Source of the DNA: a virus
Length of the DNA stretch: 48,475 bases
Direction: 5' to 3' (one strand)
Virus record (IMG/VR): IMGVR_UViG_3300030102_004484
Location: 1-48,475 of that record
Numbering within the stretch: the first letter of the stretch is position 1; every line of letters starts with the position of its first letter. The position numbers and the translations under genes are program-made. Shown piece after piece: positions 31,201 to 39,273 of the stretch. The notes under the pieces are model-generated. The model was not told where the DNA came from, made no database searches, and worked only from the letters and a program-made list of their open reading frames with translations.

Positions 31201-32191
31201 GTAATTCAATCGTGTCTTTAATCTCTTTGTCACTAAATCTATTAAGAGCTGCTCCTTCTCCAAAGCCAGTACGTCTGCTGTATGAAGATGACAATGCTTT
31301 CCGCATATCACCTATGACCGCAGACAAAGCACCCTCTTGATCTAGATCAGGCTTGATATCTTTTTGTTTGATAAGCTCACGCATATTATCTAATGCGTTC
31401 TTTGCTGTATCATCTTGCTCTTCATCAGAGCCAAGCATCCCATTGAATTCTTTGAGTAGCTCTGCTTGTCTTATGTTTTCAAAGACAGTTGAGGTATCAC
31501 CAGATCTTTTTTCAAGACCTGACATAACACGATAAGCATCTGAATAATCTAGCCCACCTAAACGAACAGCAGTATCTAAAGCCTCTCCCCTATTTTCAAT
31601 ACCTGCTCCACCGATAACTTTCTGAACTCCTTTATCGTCAGTTATTCTGGCGAAAGGTAGACTGCCTGATTCAACAAGTAATGTCTTAGCTCTGTTAAGT
31701 TGCTTATCTAATTCTTCTGTATTAGCAGAATCACTTTGTATATTGTTGTTATAGATAGAACCTGCCTCCTCACCATAAGCCATACGGATAAGGTTAGTCT
31801 TTGTCTGCACATCGCTTTCGGGTTTAAGTGTAGATAGAAAACCTTCTGCCTGTACTTCTTCTTCAGTTACTAATCCATTGTTAAGTAAACTGCCTACCAA
31901 GCCTTGTGTTATTGAGCCTTCTACTTCATCATTTAATTCTCCAGTACGGAAGAAATGCCCACGTTGATAGTCGGCATAGCCTTGAGCACTGAGCATTGGA
32001 TCATTGATCTCTGATCCTGAACTAGCCGACCATTGGCTAAATGATTTTAAAGGAGGGACGATGATATTTTGATCAAGGTCATTAGGCACAGGGGTTTGTT
32101 CCCCCAACGATAGGGTTGGATATAGGTCTGACACAGCAGAATTTGGGTTGTATATGTTATAGTTAAGTACTCCAACTAGATGCAGCAGCAC
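25253..32191 (-). CDS. Giant internal virion-like protein with HExxH motif
   Basis: A 2312-residue protein, the largest in the window. Such genes in short-tailed phages encode ejected internal virion proteins (large polyvalent proteins). Visible parts: hydrophobic, possibly membrane-inserting segments (for example VIGLFASLGAIVF near 470, AASLGGVMGAGVVGV near 810, GVGIVLGGMSALGAAAVNNI near 1990); EAMEEGLDEFVQTF near 770; a zinc-metalloprotease signature HEVIH (H1048, E1049, H1052); and long helical stretches throughout. No RNA polymerase motifs are seen, so it is not an N4-type virion polymerase. Start at 32191 overlaps the upstream gene by 29 bases. It probably forms a conduit and processes proteins or peptidoglycan during DNA entry. 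Confidence 0.75.
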   Translation of the reverse strand: MLLHLVGVLNYNIYNPNSAVSDLYPTLSLGEQTPVPNDLDQNIIVPPLKSFSQWSASSGSEINDPMLSAQGYADYQRGHFFRTGELNDEVEGSITQGLVGSLLNNGLVTEEEVQAEGFLSTLKPESDVQTKTNLIRMAYGEEAGSIYNNNIQSDSANTEELDKQLNRAKTLLVESGSLPFARITDDKGVQKVIGGAGIENRGEALDTAVRLGGLDYSDAYRVMSGLEKRSGDTSTVFENIRQAELLKEFNGMLGSDEEQDDTAKNALDNMRELIKQKDIKPDLDQEGALSAVIGDMRKALSSSYSRRTGFGEGAALNRFSDKEIKDTIELLAANEVNEKGEFKLYDEDAKNIRILGSGHVLAHPALMQQKERFERAVKSDKRLSPAQATSLRNQRKLYRELTYEYYDKFLSETAATSDNWMEAKQAGRVKGLKDTDVLDSFIADDRNYSSIKNRLGDIAATVPDAVIGLFASLGAIVFKSEGATNYLVENQMDRQRRREVASIFGDDFGWGMDLSNVVAPMVVDISATAFLSATTMGAGGVAYAATKTTATSAAKLAIKKLTPSFVRKQFGDTTREAAGAVASKKALSKAGEKASTEGVQKALKEYNKAVGNKIFRKAATYPPLFLTAANRSAGNTYATVYAAQPDNMTHEEKHDAALGYAMMAGTVTGLITTAFMGLGRGGFEDAFLNKMSVKGLVAGLEKLKNLEVKGIGAAKFKEQLVNIVTKDMQEVLKKRVGNNIKAYGIPAMDEAMEEGLDEFVQTFIMDAALNEDTPMIDRLMTGLHAASLGGVMGAGVVGVRNMMDRGKGARFERLQNEKITEIIDKLEQSDSPLTAAYIRENREALATQLRTSSRSRETVDVTPEEMPQELTEAYGDFTSGLVTEEQFDEFAEGETTVEEIRSALNSVTKEESKVMVDESATDRESQAGSIDEDSQNDLQGRQRERFVDSFEDLWMDKEESNRLSEGLTAKDHHARFEQAKKEAEDIADFWGMEVRVDYNEKNKAKGALKAERTKDGMRLVMNPWGMSRLTMGLSRGNAQHVIRFEAAHEVIHHAAWRNLSKAEMDEIFSVLNPTQVNEIIDTYYDTDESRTEARNLLAPDAAPSKQRNMQHIIVDEFLRMKAQTLTKGYTTEEEIEFYKSNPNFVRIFLRYLRSYINRFNAMKEKDSENPVIAAALNRLAGEMVRLKGGYSILSTIKFDINDPENNLKILATYLDDRPITDSPDDKIDLRVRETQAGALNGQRGGLDKGNFDTDMGGIEYGGYAPLFELAFYETGPAKKRAEGMWRWLDWFTGKVDPRVKRLIEQRRQIQDTVDTDFVNFTNQLDLIIKEDFEGKAPVDLIQAIVGNSENITPETDPEFEQQLKTRRSDLGTTKLTKAETQKQRAIFVEKKKEEFRQRRSKAIEELAVLQNVDISKAWDTRLVKHLISLRELTNELSEEIKRIVGPDSPMSVAIDDNLDIYLHRKYRLFTDKEYRKNIREHEDYSGVRDRAATYLFNQFTKHNKNWLSLETREGVKLKDIGSRKDAEAALKNMLLNDYLDLFIKGDKKVSTINLINNLKDNKKSIVNLDIGALKNRQNPPQELRELLGQVKDTESGYGDLLQTFQHLGLVASQINFVEKLKKVGIDNKFIQVREPIGETADGGPDYGAVPEGFDILNIKTGSETNLISTAPFADGKQYIIAKDMADDINALLGPDTKLSQGEADSAAEFLTDVGAKLTGLSLGAKTLGSIGFYVRNIVSNVLFFGPLQGMWRPMQLGSSLKNEFIRKYTSMKPEEVSAFHRTLQGLGVIGNDINARLVQDLLRDPLNEKKVRKELFDTIDEIEKASGEKVKGIDKLSDKVGDTKVGKLYGKLRELSQTVDAFYKITYFVHELDVLQKARKYDQDNPPQNLKDPRDSYANRSDSQLMQEAAFIVKETAQSYDQAPPFVQGMNRTWYGFMFAPFIRFKIEVPRILLNTRQQYIKESASHNPIINKRGTRRKTGVGIVLGGMSALGAAAVNNILSNIGDEEDQALRDSMPEYLRTHTFFYYGKGDKLKSVDLTYVNPFAMMVDPFLRAYEQLRRGSPAEAGAAFFKTLVADQYFDQQIFAGALTSALNNRDPETGRQITEANDTAWEAFAKKFQFIWKEAYYPRTPENLLNNGVIKLMEGDPDAADILFTPLGALVSEFLPVRPYDIKLERQFDRFLSERAGEYRRANALKNRMYTDDSMAEGTVRGFADTEIERRRRINEHLLKTIRGFRKLGLSDEQIYSQATERGYGKRRMALLLNGLMERPALQTPFIRNMAVKGDIHIERLRTFQNQLETYGRFIPIEEE

Positions 32192-33281
32192 TAGCAGCAG
32201 GGTTAACAGCAGCTTGTTGCTGTTGACCTCTCATGGAGAGAGCACCTTTTTGGGAGAATAAATCTTTGTACGCCTCGATATATAAATCTGCTTCACTCAT
32301 CTCAGATAACCTGTTTCTCTCTTCTTCTGAGTCTTGGTTATATGTTAATAAAAGAATTAACTCGACGAGTATTTCTTTGTTGTTCGCAGTTTCGGGTATG
32401 CCTTGTGCTTGTATCAATGATTGAAGAGCATTGTCTTCAAGGTTACCACGACGTAAACTATTTAACATGCCCTCGATATCTTCTAGTTCTTTGAGCTGCT
32501 CAGTTCTAGTTTCTTTAGAGCTTTCTCTCATCCCTATAGCTCTATACATGTCTGACATTTCAGGTGATGCTTGATCAATCAAAGAGAGGTCGCCTTTACC
32601 AACCCTTTCTTTAACGAGAGTATCTATTTTACTTCTATCTGCTTTGTTAATCTTTAACTGATCGGCTGCTGAAGTGAATATAGAACTGACTGATGTATTA
32701 GATAAAGCTGTTGATACCTGTGGTGATAGCATTGTTCTAGTCAGAGCTTTTTGTTTCTGAGAGTCAGTACCTTTTGAATCCATGATTTCCCTAACTCTTG
32801 TAGCAACTTGGGGTGTTAGCTGTGCTATCCTTTGGTCTTCTCTGTTTTTCCTCTGAGCGTTCTGTAAATCAACATATGCTTTCTGTTGTTTAGCCATGTC
32901 AGAAACCTGAGAGTCAAAGCGTTTAGCAAACATTGCTTGCTCCGATACAGGTAAATTAGAAGCTGCTATATCTCCAAAGAAGTTACCTCTTAAATCTGCC
33001 ATGCCTTGTGATGGATCTATAGCAGATGTACTTATAGGTGTTTGAGGTACTCTAGACTGGACTAACCTCTCCTGTTGTTTAGCCTCAAGCTCTCTATGCT
33101 CTGGGCGCATAATCGTAGGTTCGTTCATACGCTCTAGCTCTGCTTGCAAAGCCATCCTACCTGCCTCAGACTTATATCCTTTTTTTCTAAGTCGTCTAGC
33201 AGCTCTCTTATATTTAGAAGAGGTACGATCTTTCGAGTACCTTTCTCCTAACTCATATTGTGGTAACGAACTGAACTTCAT
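32163..33281 (-). CDS. Internal virion-like protein (372 aa)
   Basis: A Gln/Met/Ser-rich, largely helical protein with a basic N-terminus (SKYKRAARRLRKKGYKSE) and an Ala-rich end. It is placed one base after the 359-residue gene and overlaps the giant virion gene. It is very likely a co-ejected internal virion protein, judging by context and composition. No enzymatic motif. Confidence 0.6.
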   Translation of the reverse strand: MKFSSLPQYELGERYSKDRTSSKYKRAARRLRKKGYKSEAGRMALQAELERMNEPTIMRPEHRELEAKQQERLVQSRVPQTPISTSAIDPSQGMADLRGNFFGDIAASNLPVSEQAMFAKRFDSQVSDMAKQQKAYVDLQNAQRKNREDQRIAQLTPQVATRVREIMDSKGTDSQKQKALTRTMLSPQVSTALSNTSVSSIFTSAADQLKINKADRSKIDTLVKERVGKGDLSLIDQASPEMSDMYRAIGMRESSKETRTEQLKELEDIEGMLNSLRRGNLEDNALQSLIQAQGIPETANNKEILVELILLLTYNQDSEEERNRLSEMSEADLYIEAYKDLFSQKGALSMRGQQQQAAVNPAASAAASSWST

Positions 33282-33282
33282 A

Positions 33283-34362
33283 CTAGCGTACTGGCTTCTT
33301 CTTCATCTCTTCTTCTCTCTTGTTAACTAAAGCCATGACTCTAGCCTGATCTTTTTCGTTAAGAGCTGCTACTTCATCGCCAAACTTTGGAGGTTCTTTT
33401 ACTCTATATTTATCTAAAGTTTTTTGTCTGTCTCTAGCAGTCTGTTCAAAGGCTCGCATTTGTTCATTTGCTCTGGTGTCGCTCTCTAGTTTGAGAGGGT
33501 CTTTTACTCCTGTGTCTTTTTGAAATTGTTTCATTTCCTGTTCTAACCTGCTGCCCCCTACCCCATCGCCATATCTGTCACGAAAATTCTTCATAACATC
33601 TCTTTTAGGTTGGTTAATACTAGCACGACCTTCCCTATTACGGGCAGCAATTTCATCTGCTGTCCTCAGACGAAAACTACCGTCAGCCTCTCTCATGCCT
33701 AATCGAGTACTTTTTAAAAGCGCTTGATCTTTTCTTGCTTGGGCGGCTCCTCCTTCGTAACCGTACATATTCTTAGCTGCCTGTAACGCTCTAACTTTTT
33801 GTGGGTTAGGTTTACCAAATTTATCTTGTAACTTTTTATTGAGACCTGTTATTTGATCCATAAAAGAACCCGCTTTAGTCTCTTCTTTTGTTTCAGGGTT
33901 GAATCCTTGATAACGAGGGGCGTTTACATCACCACCTTGGGCTGTTATCTTTTTTTCGTCGTCAGACTCTCCAAAGACGGTATCTTCTGCAAAACTAAAC
34001 TTATTCATTACCTCGTCTTCAGCACCGCCTGTATAGTTTTTCTTGAAAGTTTCTCTCAAACCCATCTTTGGGTCATTTCCGAGAGGGGTGAATTTCTTGT
34101 CTACATCCCCCACAAATAAATTTTTAATCTGCGGATCACTAGAAAGTCTCGATACAAAAGAAGAAAAGTCGTCTACTAACTCTGTATTAGGGTTATAGAT
34201 TTTCATGAAGTTAGCTGGCTTTAATAATCCTGTTTCGGGCTTATCAAGAGCTTTATCCATTAGCTTCGAGTAGTAAGAGGTAAGTTCCTCCCACTTAGCT
34301 CTACTCATCCCTATTGATTTTAACTGCTCATCTGATATTTTACTTTTGTCCTTATCTGCCAT
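33283..34362 (-). CDS. Internal virion-like protein (359 aa)
   Basis: A Lys/Asp/Arg-rich, low-hydrophobicity, helical protein (FRDRYGDGVGGSRLEQEMKQ). No known family. It begins the operon of three virion-type genes ending with the giant protein, 60 bases after the terminase stop. Candidate internal virion or head-tail protein. Confidence 0.55.
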   Translation of the reverse strand: MADKDKSKISDEQLKSIGMSRAKWEELTSYYSKLMDKALDKPETGLLKPANFMKIYNPNTELVDDFSSFVSRLSSDPQIKNLFVGDVDKKFTPLGNDPKMGLRETFKKNYTGGAEDEVMNKFSFAEDTVFGESDDEKKITAQGGDVNAPRYQGFNPETKEETKAGSFMDQITGLNKKLQDKFGKPNPQKVRALQAAKNMYGYEGGAAQARKDQALLKSTRLGMREADGSFRLRTADEIAARNREGRASINQPKRDVMKNFRDRYGDGVGGSRLEQEMKQFQKDTGVKDPLKLESDTRANEQMRAFEQTARDRQKTLDKYRVKEPPKFGDEVAALNEKDQARVMALVNKREEEMKKKPVR

Positions 34363-34422
34363 ACTTATTTGTGTTGTATATTACCTATAAATTTAGTTTT
34401 TTTATATGAAAAGTCAACAGGG

Positions 34423-36198
34423 CTATGTTCCGTGTAAGGTATCTGTACTTAACATGTTAGATAATTTCTTAATAGACCTCCTTGGTTTGGAATAACCTAA
34501 CGAATTCCCTGTTTCTATAGGCTCAACCGCCATCAAACTATGTCTCTGGCGGGCTAGATCTAAACATAAGAAGGCTGCGTCAGCTAAGTCAGGGGATTTC
34601 CCAAGCCTAGCTTTGTGTTCAACCTTACTTTCAATCTTCATTCTTAGCGTACCGCCCTTGATCATTTCGTAATTTCTGCCTGTAACCTCCTGTGCTAACT
34701 CACCAGTAACTCCAAACAACTGTTTAGTCCTACAAAGTTCTTTGCCAACGAACCATAGTTCTGTTACTCTGTTTACATACAATTCAGCCCCTGTGTATTT
34801 AGAATTAGCAGAAACTCTACGATCCGATGCCCGACCACCAAAAGAAACACGAAGAATCTGGTCACTCCACTCTCCTGCGAGTACGTCGCAAAATGGAGCA
34901 CCTGCCCCTGTTGCGTCTACTGCGATATCCATTGGCTTTATGCCTCTCTTCTCGCACTCGCTCCGCACCTGACGAACAATCTGATAAGTTCGTGGAACCG
35001 CTTTGTTGGTGGCATCGTCATTGAGGTGTATAGCTTCATCAAGCTGACACACAAACTGACCATTAGTCGCATAGCCAACATGACCTGTATATAGAATACA
35101 TCTGTCACCACCATTAGTAAAAGCAGGGTCGAGTCCTGCGATTGGTATTGGTTTATTCTTCCACTCAATCTTACTCATAGCACCGCTACGTGATAGCTCT
35201 GCTTCATTGTAGATAGTATCTTCCTCATCACCATCAAAGAAAACAGCACGACACATCCTAAAGTATCCACGAGACTCTTGCCCTAGTAATGCTTTGTCCT
35301 CATTGAGCTTATCTACTGTAGGTAGCCAAGGGTAAATCACTTCATTAGCAATTACGTTAGGGCTTCGTTCAGCATCAAAGCGTACATACTCACCGCCCCA
35401 CTTAGTTCTCCATTGATAATCTGTGTTTGTGTCTACACTATCCCAACCATCTTTAGGTGTTGACCATACACCGAACGCATCAAACCTAGAGTTAGGGTTA
35501 CTCAACCCTATCATCTCAAACCTTTCGTTTTTAGATAGGTTACTTAGACCTGCTTGTACAATAGCCTCTGATATTTCTGAAAGCTCGTCAGCAATTAGCA
35601 TTACTCTCTTCTGTTTTATACCAATGAACTTACCTATTGCTTCTTTTGTTTTTGATTTCTCAGCAGCAATCAAAGAAAGACCTGCTCTTTCTATCAAGTT
35701 ACCTTTCTCCGTAACGTATGCAGCATTACCTATACTATCTCGTATTCTAATTGGTGCTCCTTCTATCACCATTAACAGAGATACAACAGAACCCCATATT
35801 CGTTTACGTGCTTCTCGTAGTGTTGTCGATGTCAGCAGTATCAGTGTATCTCTTGGAGCAGCTAACCAGTTTAGTATCCCCCAAGCAGCTAACGTATGAG
35901 ACTTACCACTATTAGCTGCACCCCCTATAGCTATGTACTTGTTACGGATAACCGCTCTGATCATCTCTTCAGCCCAAGGATGTTTCACCATCATAGGCTC
36001 TGGCCTATCTGGCCCGTTCCATATCTCGTCACATAACCGCCAGAAGTAATATTCCTTTGCTCTATGTGAATCATGGTTACCTAACCCATACAATAATGCA
36101 GTGATTGTATTAGTAGGAGGTATCATCATACCACCTACATCCATCTTCTTTGTTTTGGGATCTATACGTGGTTCGTATGCTTTAGCAGACTTGCTCAT
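34423..36198 (-). CDS. terL: Terminase large subunit
   Basis: A 591-residue packaging motor. The ATPase half has Walker A GGAANSGKS (residues 92-100) and Walker B MLIADEL. The nuclease half has the acidic motifs AGLDPAF, AVDATGAG and SPDLADAAF of the RNase H-like terminase nuclease. It packages DNA through the portal and cuts concatemers. It is first in the minus-strand operon and is divergent from its likely small subunit at 36240, with only about 40 bases between the starts. Confidence 0.92.
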   Translation of the reverse strand: MSKSAKAYEPRIDPKTKKMDVGGMMIPPTNTITALLYGLGNHDSHRAKEYYFWRLCDEIWNGPDRPEPMMVKHPWAEEMIRAVIRNKYIAIGGAANSGKSHTLAAWGILNWLAAPRDTLILLTSTTLREARKRIWGSVVSLLMVIEGAPIRIRDSIGNAAYVTEKGNLIERAGLSLIAAEKSKTKEAIGKFIGIKQKRVMLIADELSEISEAIVQAGLSNLSKNERFEMIGLSNPNSRFDAFGVWSTPKDGWDSVDTNTDYQWRTKWGGEYVRFDAERSPNVIANEVIYPWLPTVDKLNEDKALLGQESRGYFRMCRAVFFDGDEEDTIYNEAELSRSGAMSKIEWKNKPIPIAGLDPAFTNGGDRCILYTGHVGYATNGQFVCQLDEAIHLNDDATNKAVPRTYQIVRQVRSECEKRGIKPMDIAVDATGAGAPFCDVLAGEWSDQILRVSFGGRASDRRVSANSKYTGAELYVNRVTELWFVGKELCRTKQLFGVTGELAQEVTGRNYEMIKGGTLRMKIESKVEHKARLGKSPDLADAAFLCLDLARQRHSLMAVEPIETGNSLGYSKPRRSIKKLSNMLSTDTLHGT

Positions 36199-36239
36199 AT
36201 TACTTGAATTTTTATGTAAAAATATTATCTTTAATTGCT

Positions 36240-36863
36240 TTGCCTAAGAAACAAAATAATTCAGATTTCCTGAATAGAGAAGACGTACAACGTGCATTAC
36301 AACTCTACAAACAGGATTATAAGTTAACTAATATAGCTGATGAACTAGGAATATCCACGTCTACGCTACGTAGATGGCTAAGAAAAGCAGGGTTCGGCCC
36401 TAAGACCGACTCATACGGATCAAATCCAGAGACTAAAAAAGAACAGAGTGCAGACCCAATACAGCAAACATTGGATGATGACCTTAATAAAAAAACTAAA
36501 GAAGCAATTAATATAGCAAAGAGAGAAGCAAGATCTGAAGAAGAGAAAGATATACTTGAAATATCAGAAGCACAGACATCTCCTGCCGAAAAGTATCAGA
36601 CATACGTAGCTGCTGCAGGTATGAGATTGCTTAGAGATTCTATGAAGAATCTAAGACCGCCTAGAACTATCCGTGAGCTTGATCAATTAGATCAAATGAT
36701 AAGAAGGAACTTAGGACTTAATGAGAAGAAAGGCGGGGGTGTCGGCAAGATGCAAATCGATATAAGTATTTTAAATAATGCCCGTGCTGATAAAGGCAAG
36801 GGAGCTATTAAAACAAACCAAGATAATATAATTGATGTCGAACCAGAAGAAACCAAAGACTGA
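36240..36863 (+). CDS. Helix-turn-helix protein, terminase small subunit candidate
   Basis: A 207-residue protein from the TTG at 36240 (MPKKQNNSDFLNRE). Another TTG at 36204 would add 12 residues that look non-coding. An N-terminal helix-turn-helix (about residues 15-50: LTNIADELGISTSTLRRWL) is followed by charged helices and a conserved-looking central domain (AEKYQTYVAAAGMRLLRDS). Size and organisation suit a small terminase that recognises pac/cos DNA. It is divergent from the large subunit, which is unusual. It overlaps the next gene. It could alternatively be a transcriptional regulator. Confidence 0.6.
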   Translation: MPKKQNNSDFLNREDVQRALQLYKQDYKLTNIADELGISTSTLRRWLRKAGFGPKTDSYGSNPETKKEQSADPIQQTLDDDLNKKTKEAINIAKREARSEEEKDILEISEAQTSPAEKYQTYVAAAGMRLLRDSMKNLRPPRTIRELDQLDQMIRRNLGLNEKKGGGVGKMQIDISILNNARADKGKGAIKTNQDNIIDVEPEETKD

Positions 36864-37101
36864 AGAAGATGCAGAGTCCATTTTATTATTATATGCGGGA
36901 CTTGAGGATGCTTTTGTAGGAACTGTTGATAGATATGGTAGCCCGCCTATCGCTTGTTACTCGAAAGAGATCACTATTTCAGTTTTAAAAAAACAGTTTA
37001 ATTTATCTACCAAAGAAGCAAATGATAGGTTAGAGTATGAGTACTTACAAAACAATTTTGGCGAAGGTACTCCATGTTTTCTCGAAGACAGAGCGATATA
37101 A
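36835..37101 (+). CDS. Conserved phage small protein, paralogue of the 45947 gene
   Basis: An 88-residue protein. It shares with the 45947 product the frame LEDAFVGTVDRYGSPPIACY, then a helical middle, then FGEGTPCF. This is a widespread small phage family of unknown function (often next to replication genes). ATG 36835 was chosen; an adjoining TTG lies at 36832. It overlaps the helix-turn-helix gene. Confidence 0.65.
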   Translation: MSNQKKPKTEEDAESILLLYAGLEDAFVGTVDRYGSPPIACYSKEITISVLKKQFNLSTKEANDRLEYEYLQNNFGEGTPCFLEDRAI

Positions 37102-37103
37102 AA

Positions 37104-37337
37104 ATGTTTCCCGACAGGGAAGTTATTGAGCATCCTACTATTATAATAAGGAAAGAGATTCCTCCTAAAGACTTTACTTTTATAAGTGACTTACTAGTAG
37201 GTACTTACTACTTAGTTATACCTAAGACAGCTAAAGAAGTTCACTACCTGCAGCTACTTATAAAAAATGTTGATGTTTTTATACCCGCAGAAGGCGACGG
37301 GTTAATCATAACCCGTAAAGCTCTTCAAGGTATATGA
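37104..37337 (+). CDS. Hypothetical protein
   Basis: A 77-residue protein beginning MFPDREVIEHPTIIIRKEIP, predicted beta-rich. ATG 37104, two bases after the upstream stop, is preferred to an in-frame ATG at 37074 that would lie inside the neighbour. The stop overlaps the resolvase start (ATGA). No family recognised. Confidence 0.5.
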   Translation: MFPDREVIEHPTIIIRKEIPPKDFTFISDLLVGTYYLVIPKTAKEVHYLQLLIKNVDVFIPAEGDGLIITRKALQGI

Positions 37338-37831
37338 TCATAGGTATAGACAACGGCTTAGACGGAGGGATTGTAGCCATATCAAAACATACGGGAGATG
37401 TTATAGATAAAACCATCATGCCTACTACTCATAGAGCAGGTAAGCGTGAAGTTGAATCACGTAAAATTTACGAGTGGATAATGGGTCTCGAACAATGTGC
37501 AGATGATTTCTTAGTCGCTGTCGAGGAACCATTGAAGCATGCTAAGTCTTCGCAAGCTGTACGATCAATGGGTATATCTTTTGGAAAAATTATGGGGGTT
37601 TGTGAGAGTAGACAGTGGGAGCATTGTTGTGTGTCAGTCCATAAGTGGCAAAAGTTTATGTTAGGTAATGTGCCTAAAGGCCAAACCAAACAAGCTGCCT
37701 TATGGAAAGCAGAGTGCCTAGCACCTGACGAATGTTGGCAGAAGAGTAAAAGAGCTAGTAAAGCACATGATGGCATGATCGATGCGTTCCTTATTGCTAG
37801 ATATATTAAAGCTAAATCGATTAGTACATAA
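37334..37831 (+). CDS. RuvC-like Holliday junction resolvase
   Basis: A 165-residue protein with an RNase H-fold acidic triad: D6 in IGIDNGLDGG, E64 in VAVEEP, and D146/D150 in AHDGMIDAFLIARY. This is the RuvC arrangement. It would resolve branched replication and recombination intermediates before packaging. Translationally coupled to the upstream gene. Confidence 0.85.
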   Translation: MIIGIDNGLDGGIVAISKHTGDVIDKTIMPTTHRAGKREVESRKIYEWIMGLEQCADDFLVAVEEPLKHAKSSQAVRSMGISFGKIMGVCESRQWEHCCVSVHKWQKFMLGNVPKGQTKQAALWKAECLAPDECWQKSKRASKAHDGMIDAFLIARYIKAKSIST

Positions 37832-37850
37832 ATCGAATATGTACTATATT

Positions 37851-37926
37851 AAACCAAGTTAGGCTTTTACTTGGTTTTGCCTAACTAGGGGAGTAAAGGT
37901 GTTTGCTTTTTTCCACCTTTACTCCC
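37851..37926 (+). promoter_or_regulatory. Three-hairpin leader upstream of the helicase
   Basis: Stem A: AAACCAAGT (37851-37859) with ACTTGGTTT (37869-37877). Stem B: GTTAGGC (37858-37864) with GCCTAAC (37879-37885). A and B share bases and cannot coexist. Stem C: GGGAGTAAAGGTG (37889-37901) with CACCTTTACTCCC (37914-37926), a perfect 13 bp. The layout is that of an attenuator or regulated terminator within the replication operon. Confidence 0.6.
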
Positions 37927-37980
37927 TGTTCAATTCTTTTCTCTAGACAAGAATCGTTCTGTAATGTATCGGTGGAGGAA

Positions 37981-39273
37981 ATGAAGACCTTATTCGAACG
38001 ACAAAAAGAAGCGTGTGATTTTTTCTTATCACGACAAGTAGAGAATATAAACACCATAGACAGTAGTGCTGTAGGCACAGGTAAAACTGTAGTAGCTGCA
38101 CATCTATCTAGAAACTTAGGTGGTGACGTTGCTGTCATCTGCCCTAAAGCAGTCATCCCTTCTTGGGAAAGAGAGTTAAAAGAGACGGGGCTAAAGCCTT
38201 TGTTTGTTCTTAACTATGAGAATATCAGAAGAGGCCGTGCTCCGTTTATGAGTAAAAGAGGTAAGAAGATAATGCAGTGGCATCTTCCTAAAGATACTTT
38301 GATTCTTATTGATGAGATACATAAGTGTAAAGGAGCCTTCACACAAAACGCTCAACTTCTTATCAGTCTAGTACAGCAAGGCTATCGTGTGCATGGCATG
38401 TCTGCAACAGCAGCAGAAGACCCTACTGAAATGAGAGCGTTAGGTTATATGTTAGGTCTTCATAGTTTGAATAAAAGGGATGGTGATTTAAAAACATGGT
38501 ACGGATGGATGAGTGACAATGGGTGTGCTCCTGATCAATGGAAACAATGGAGGCTTATTAGCAGGAGAAAACTAGACCCACTACGCCAAAGTATATATGG
38601 CGTTACTGGACACAAACTAGAGGTCGATGACTTCCCTGATAGCTTTAGAAACAACAGGGTATTCACTGAGAGCGTAGAGTTCTCTGATAAAAAAGCGATA
38701 CAGAAGGTCTATAGAGAGCTTGAGATTACACCTGAAATAGTAACTCGTTATATTGAAGAGGGTACTGTAGGCGATAGTGAATGGGTATTGGTAAACATTT
38801 TACGTGCAAGACAATTAACAGAAGCTATGAAAGTACCTGATATTGCTTCTATGGCAGAGGACTTAGTTGATCAAGGTAACTCTGTAGTAATCTTTGTTAA
38901 CTTTAAAGACACTGTGAAAGCTCTATGTACACAGCTAAAGTGTAATTCAATAGAAGGCGGTCAGACCATAAAAGCACGTCAACAAATCATTGATGATTTT
39001 CAAGATGACAATGAACATGTGCTCGTTGTCAATATCAGTGCAGGAGGAACTGGACTTTCATTACACGATATTAATGGCAAAAGACCCAGAGTTAGTTTAA
39101 TATGCCCATCGTATTCTGCTAAAGAGTTTGCACAGACGTTAGGACGTATTCACAGGAACGGTGCAAAGTCAGATGCACTACAAAAAATATTAGTCGCTGT
39201 AGACACTATCGAAGAAAATGTGATACAAGCTGTTAATAGAAAACTACAAAACCTGAAAGCACTACATGGATAA
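37981..39273 (+). CDS. SNF2/DEAD-type DNA helicase
   Basis: A 430-residue superfamily 2 helicase: Walker A VGTGKT (about 31-36), DEIH box (111-114), motif III SAT (141-143), and motif VI QTLGRIHR (about 385-392). The start ATG 37981 gives a natural N-terminus (MKTLFERQKEACDFF); an upstream in-frame ATG lies inside hairpin C. GGAGGA lies immediately before the ATG, closer than usual for a Shine-Dalgarno. Likely acts in replication-fork remodelling or recombination. Its last codons overlap the HNH gene. Confidence 0.88.
   Translation: MKTLFERQKEACDFFLSRQVENINTIDSSAVGTGKTVVAAHLSRNLGGDVAVICPKAVIPSWERELKETGLKPLFVLNYENIRRGRAPFMSKRGKKIMQWHLPKDTLILIDEIHKCKGAFTQNAQLLISLVQQGYRVHGMSATAAEDPTEMRALGYMLGLHSLNKRDGDLKTWYGWMSDNGCAPDQWKQWRLISRRKLDPLRQSIYGVTGHKLEVDDFPDSFRNNRVFTESVEFSDKKAIQKVYRELEITPEIVTRYIEEGTVGDSEWVLVNILRARQLTEAMKVPDIASMAEDLVDQGNSVVIFVNFKDTVKALCTQLKCNSIEGGQTIKARQQIIDDFQDDNEHVLVVNISAGGTGLSLHDINGKRPRVSLICPSYSAKEFAQTLGRIHRNGAKSDALQKILVAVDTIEENVIQAVNRKLQNLKALHG

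Noticed and set aside
25253-32191. N4-like virion RNA polymerase in the giant protein
   Set aside because: No T7-type polymerase motifs are visible and the length is well below that of N4 vRNAP.
34400-34422. Promoter TTGACT between terminase and virion genes
   Set aside because: The -35 resembles that of the capsid promoter, but no -10 lies at 16-18 bases.
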